Shown here in pieces: positions 35,624-36,926 of a stretch of 36,926 nucleotides of DNA. Every line of letters starts with the position of its first letter. Positions within the stretch are counted from its first letter, which is position 1. A program made the position numbers and the translations under genes. The stretch is from Gemmatimonadaceae bacterium (GTDB lineage: Bacteria; Gemmatimonadota; Gemmatimonadetes; Gemmatimonadales; Gemmatimonadaceae): contig JANWLO010000132.1 of assembly GCA_025450815.1 (NCBI GenBank), positions 1 to 36,926 on the forward strand, written 5' to 3'. The notes beneath the pieces are model-generated. The model was not told the DNA's origin, searched no databases, and saw only the letters and a program-made list of their open reading frames with translations.

Positions 35624-36517
35624 TCAGGATCCAATGAGTTTGCGAACGATGTCGCGGCGGGTGAGAAAGCCGACCAGCCGGCCCTCGTCCACCACGGGAA
35701 CGCGATCGACGTCCTTGTTGGTCATTAAACTAGCCACCTCTGCGAGCGGCTGGTCGGGCGAGACGCACAGCACCTGTCGCGTCATCACGTCTCTTACCGT
35801 GCGGCGCGCTCGCTCGAACGCCGTGTGAGGCCGGGCGGACGAGCCGTGCAGCGACGCGAGGCTGAGCATGTGCCGCATGAGCTCCCGCTCGCTCAACATG
35901 CCCACCAGCATCCCATCCGCCTCGACCACTGGAAGCGCGCCAACTCCCGACCGAACGAGATCGCGCGCGGCGTCGCGCAAGAGCGTATCCGCGTGAGTGG
36001 TTTGCGGCGAATCCGTCATGATCTCGCGCACGGAGAGCTGCGGTGCGAGCTCCACCTCGCTCAACACCCTGAGCGCGAGCAGCTCCTCTCCCGAATGCAC
36101 GGCGAGTATGAGCTCCGCGACGCCGGGGCGCGAAAGCACGCGCGAGAATGCGCCGAGCGCCTGCAGGTAGCGAGCGGCCATGCGCGGTGGCGCAAGAAGC
36201 ACGACGACGATGCGCGCGGACTGATCGCGCGCATCGCCGTCCGGCGCGTCGCGCGCGATCGGCTCGGACGAAATGCCGAGAGCGATGCCAAGCTGCTGCG
36301 CGGCTTCGGTGCGATAGTGCGCGATGAACGCGCGATCGCTGTGCACTGCGAGATCCTCGCCTCGTCCCTCGACGATGCGCGCGCGCAGCGACTCGGGCTC
36401 CTTGACCACCCCCGTTGCCGCCAGCCGCTCGACGAGGTTCCACACGGCATCCGGCAGCGTGCGCTGCTCGAGCGGAATCACGACGCGATCCGCTCGCAAC
36501 AGCTCCGTGAGCTTCAT
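35624..36517 (-). CDS. PTS EIIA-like domain fused to a CBS-domain pair
   Basis: A 297-residue protein. Residues 1-155 match the fructose/nitrogen-type EIIA fold: [39 protein letters not shown], His67 in FIAHYRT at the phosphorylation site (usually IPHAR), [18 protein letters not shown] and [14 protein letters not shown]. Residues about 165-297 form two CBS domains ([30 protein letters not shown]) with typical [12 protein letters not shown] and [11 protein letters not shown] cores. It could sense phosphoenolpyruvate-linked state and adenine nucleotides; function is inferred. The start overlaps the sucD stop (ATGA). No PTS EI or HPr gene is in the window. Confidence 0.85.
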   Translation of the reverse strand: MKLTELLRADRVVIPLEQRTLPDAVWNLVERLAATGVVKEPESLRARIVEGRGEDLAVHSDRAFIAHYRTEAAQQLGIALGISSEPIARDAPDGDARDQSARIVVVLLAPPRMAARYLQALGAFSRVLSRPGVAELILAVHSGEELLALRVLSEVELAPQLSVREIMTDSPQTTHADTLLRDAARDLVRSGVGALPVVEADGMLVGMLSERELMRHMLSLASLHGSSARPHTAFERARRTVRDVMTRQVLCVSPDQPLAEVASLMTNKDVDRVPVVDEGRLVGFLTRRDIVRKLIGS

Positions 36518-36926
36518 AACCGCTTGCGCAGCAGCTCGACGAAGTCCTTTGGCCGGCGCGCAATGCCCATTCCGGCCTTCTCGAACGCCTCGAGCTTCTC
36601 CGCTGCCGTACCCGCCGATCCGGAGATGATCGCGCCGGCGTGTCCCATGCGGCGGCCCGGTGGTGCGGTCTGCCCCGCGATGAAGCCCACGACGGGCTTC
36701 TTCATGCGGTCGTGCACGAATCGCGCGGCCTCCTGCTCGTCCGTGCCTCCGATCTCACCCATCATCGCGATCGCCTTCGTGTTCGGATCGCTCTCGAAGG
36801 CCTCGAGCACATCGATGAAGCTCGTGCCGTTGATTGGATCACCGCCAATCCCAACGCACGTCGACTGGCCGATTCCGGCTCGCGTGAGCTGGTCGACGAC
36901 CTCGTATGTGAGCGTTCCCGATCGGC
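36514..36926 (-). CDS. sucD: Succinate-CoA ligase alpha subunit, C-terminal part
   Basis: The frame is open from the window edge and encodes the last 136 or so residues of SucD, the ADP- or GDP-forming succinyl-CoA synthetase alpha subunit of the TCA cycle. It contains [30 protein letters not shown], the MMGEIGG loop, [19 protein letters not shown] with the phosphorylated histidine, and a C-terminal helix. The N-terminal CoA-binding domain lies outside the window. The stop overlaps the next gene (ATGA). Confidence 0.96.
   Translation of the reverse strand, partial: RSGTLTYEVVDQLTRAGIGQSTCVGIGGDPINGTSFIDVLEAFESDPNTKAIAMMGEIGGTDEQEAARFVHDRMKKPVVGFIAGQTAPPGRRMGHAGAIISGSAGTAAEKLEAFEKAGMGIARRPKDFVELLRKRL

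Overview
The window looks like a chromosomal core region of a high-GC, Gram-negative (diderm) bacterium that makes menaquinone by the futalosine route. It has Kdo and Lpt genes for lipopolysaccharide, diaminopimelate epimerase, sigma-54 and a complete type II fatty-acid synthase block. The gene content and extremely tight packing resemble Gemmatimonadota, but that placement comes from memory of the phylum and not from a search.

Positions 1-4832 (plus strand): the tail of an isoaspartate methyltransferase gene (pcm), a small repeat element with inverted ends, then a tight run of an acidic low-complexity protein, acylphosphatase, adenine phosphoribosyltransferase, a GT4 glycosyltransferase, a GNAT acetyltransferase and a metallo-beta-lactamase-fold protein with an N-terminal cysteine cluster. 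Positions 4833-7135: a lone XRE-type regulator on the minus strand, a lower-GC spacer, tRNA-Arg(CCU), a small membrane protein, and a membrane-anchored TPR-like protein with a recognisable promoter and terminator.

Positions 7136-36926 (minus strand, read from right to left) form one uninterrupted run of co-directional genes, many joined by ATGA, GTGA or TGATG overlaps. In order of transcription: sucD (partial), EIIA-CBS protein, ndk, DUF177 protein, rpmF, plsX, fabH, fabD, fabG, acpP, fabF (phospholipid and fatty-acid synthesis), mqnE, mqnA, mqnC (menaquinone), ispF, xerD, trpG/pabA, an outer-membrane-barrel-like protein, kdsB, pyrG, kdsA, kdsC, kdsD (CMP-Kdo synthesis, with pyrG able to supply the CTP), lptC, lptA-like, lptB, rpoN, a GT2 glycosyltransferase, a flippase-like protein, a YfhO-like membrane protein, a polyprenyl-phosphate mannosyltransferase-like GT2, and dapF. 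A sigma-70-like promoter lies just before kdsB, so the envelope half may be transcribed on its own.

The points most worth a second look are an in-frame TAG at codon 24 of the otherwise intact trpG/pabA glutamine amidotransferase; an LptB ATPase with about 157 extra N-terminal residues; an MqnE whose radical-SAM cysteines are spaced CX5CX2C, not CX3CX2C; an unrecognised barrel-like protein next to the Kdo genes; and a four-gene membrane glycosylation cassette after rpoN. No CRISPR array, insertion sequence or prophage was found.
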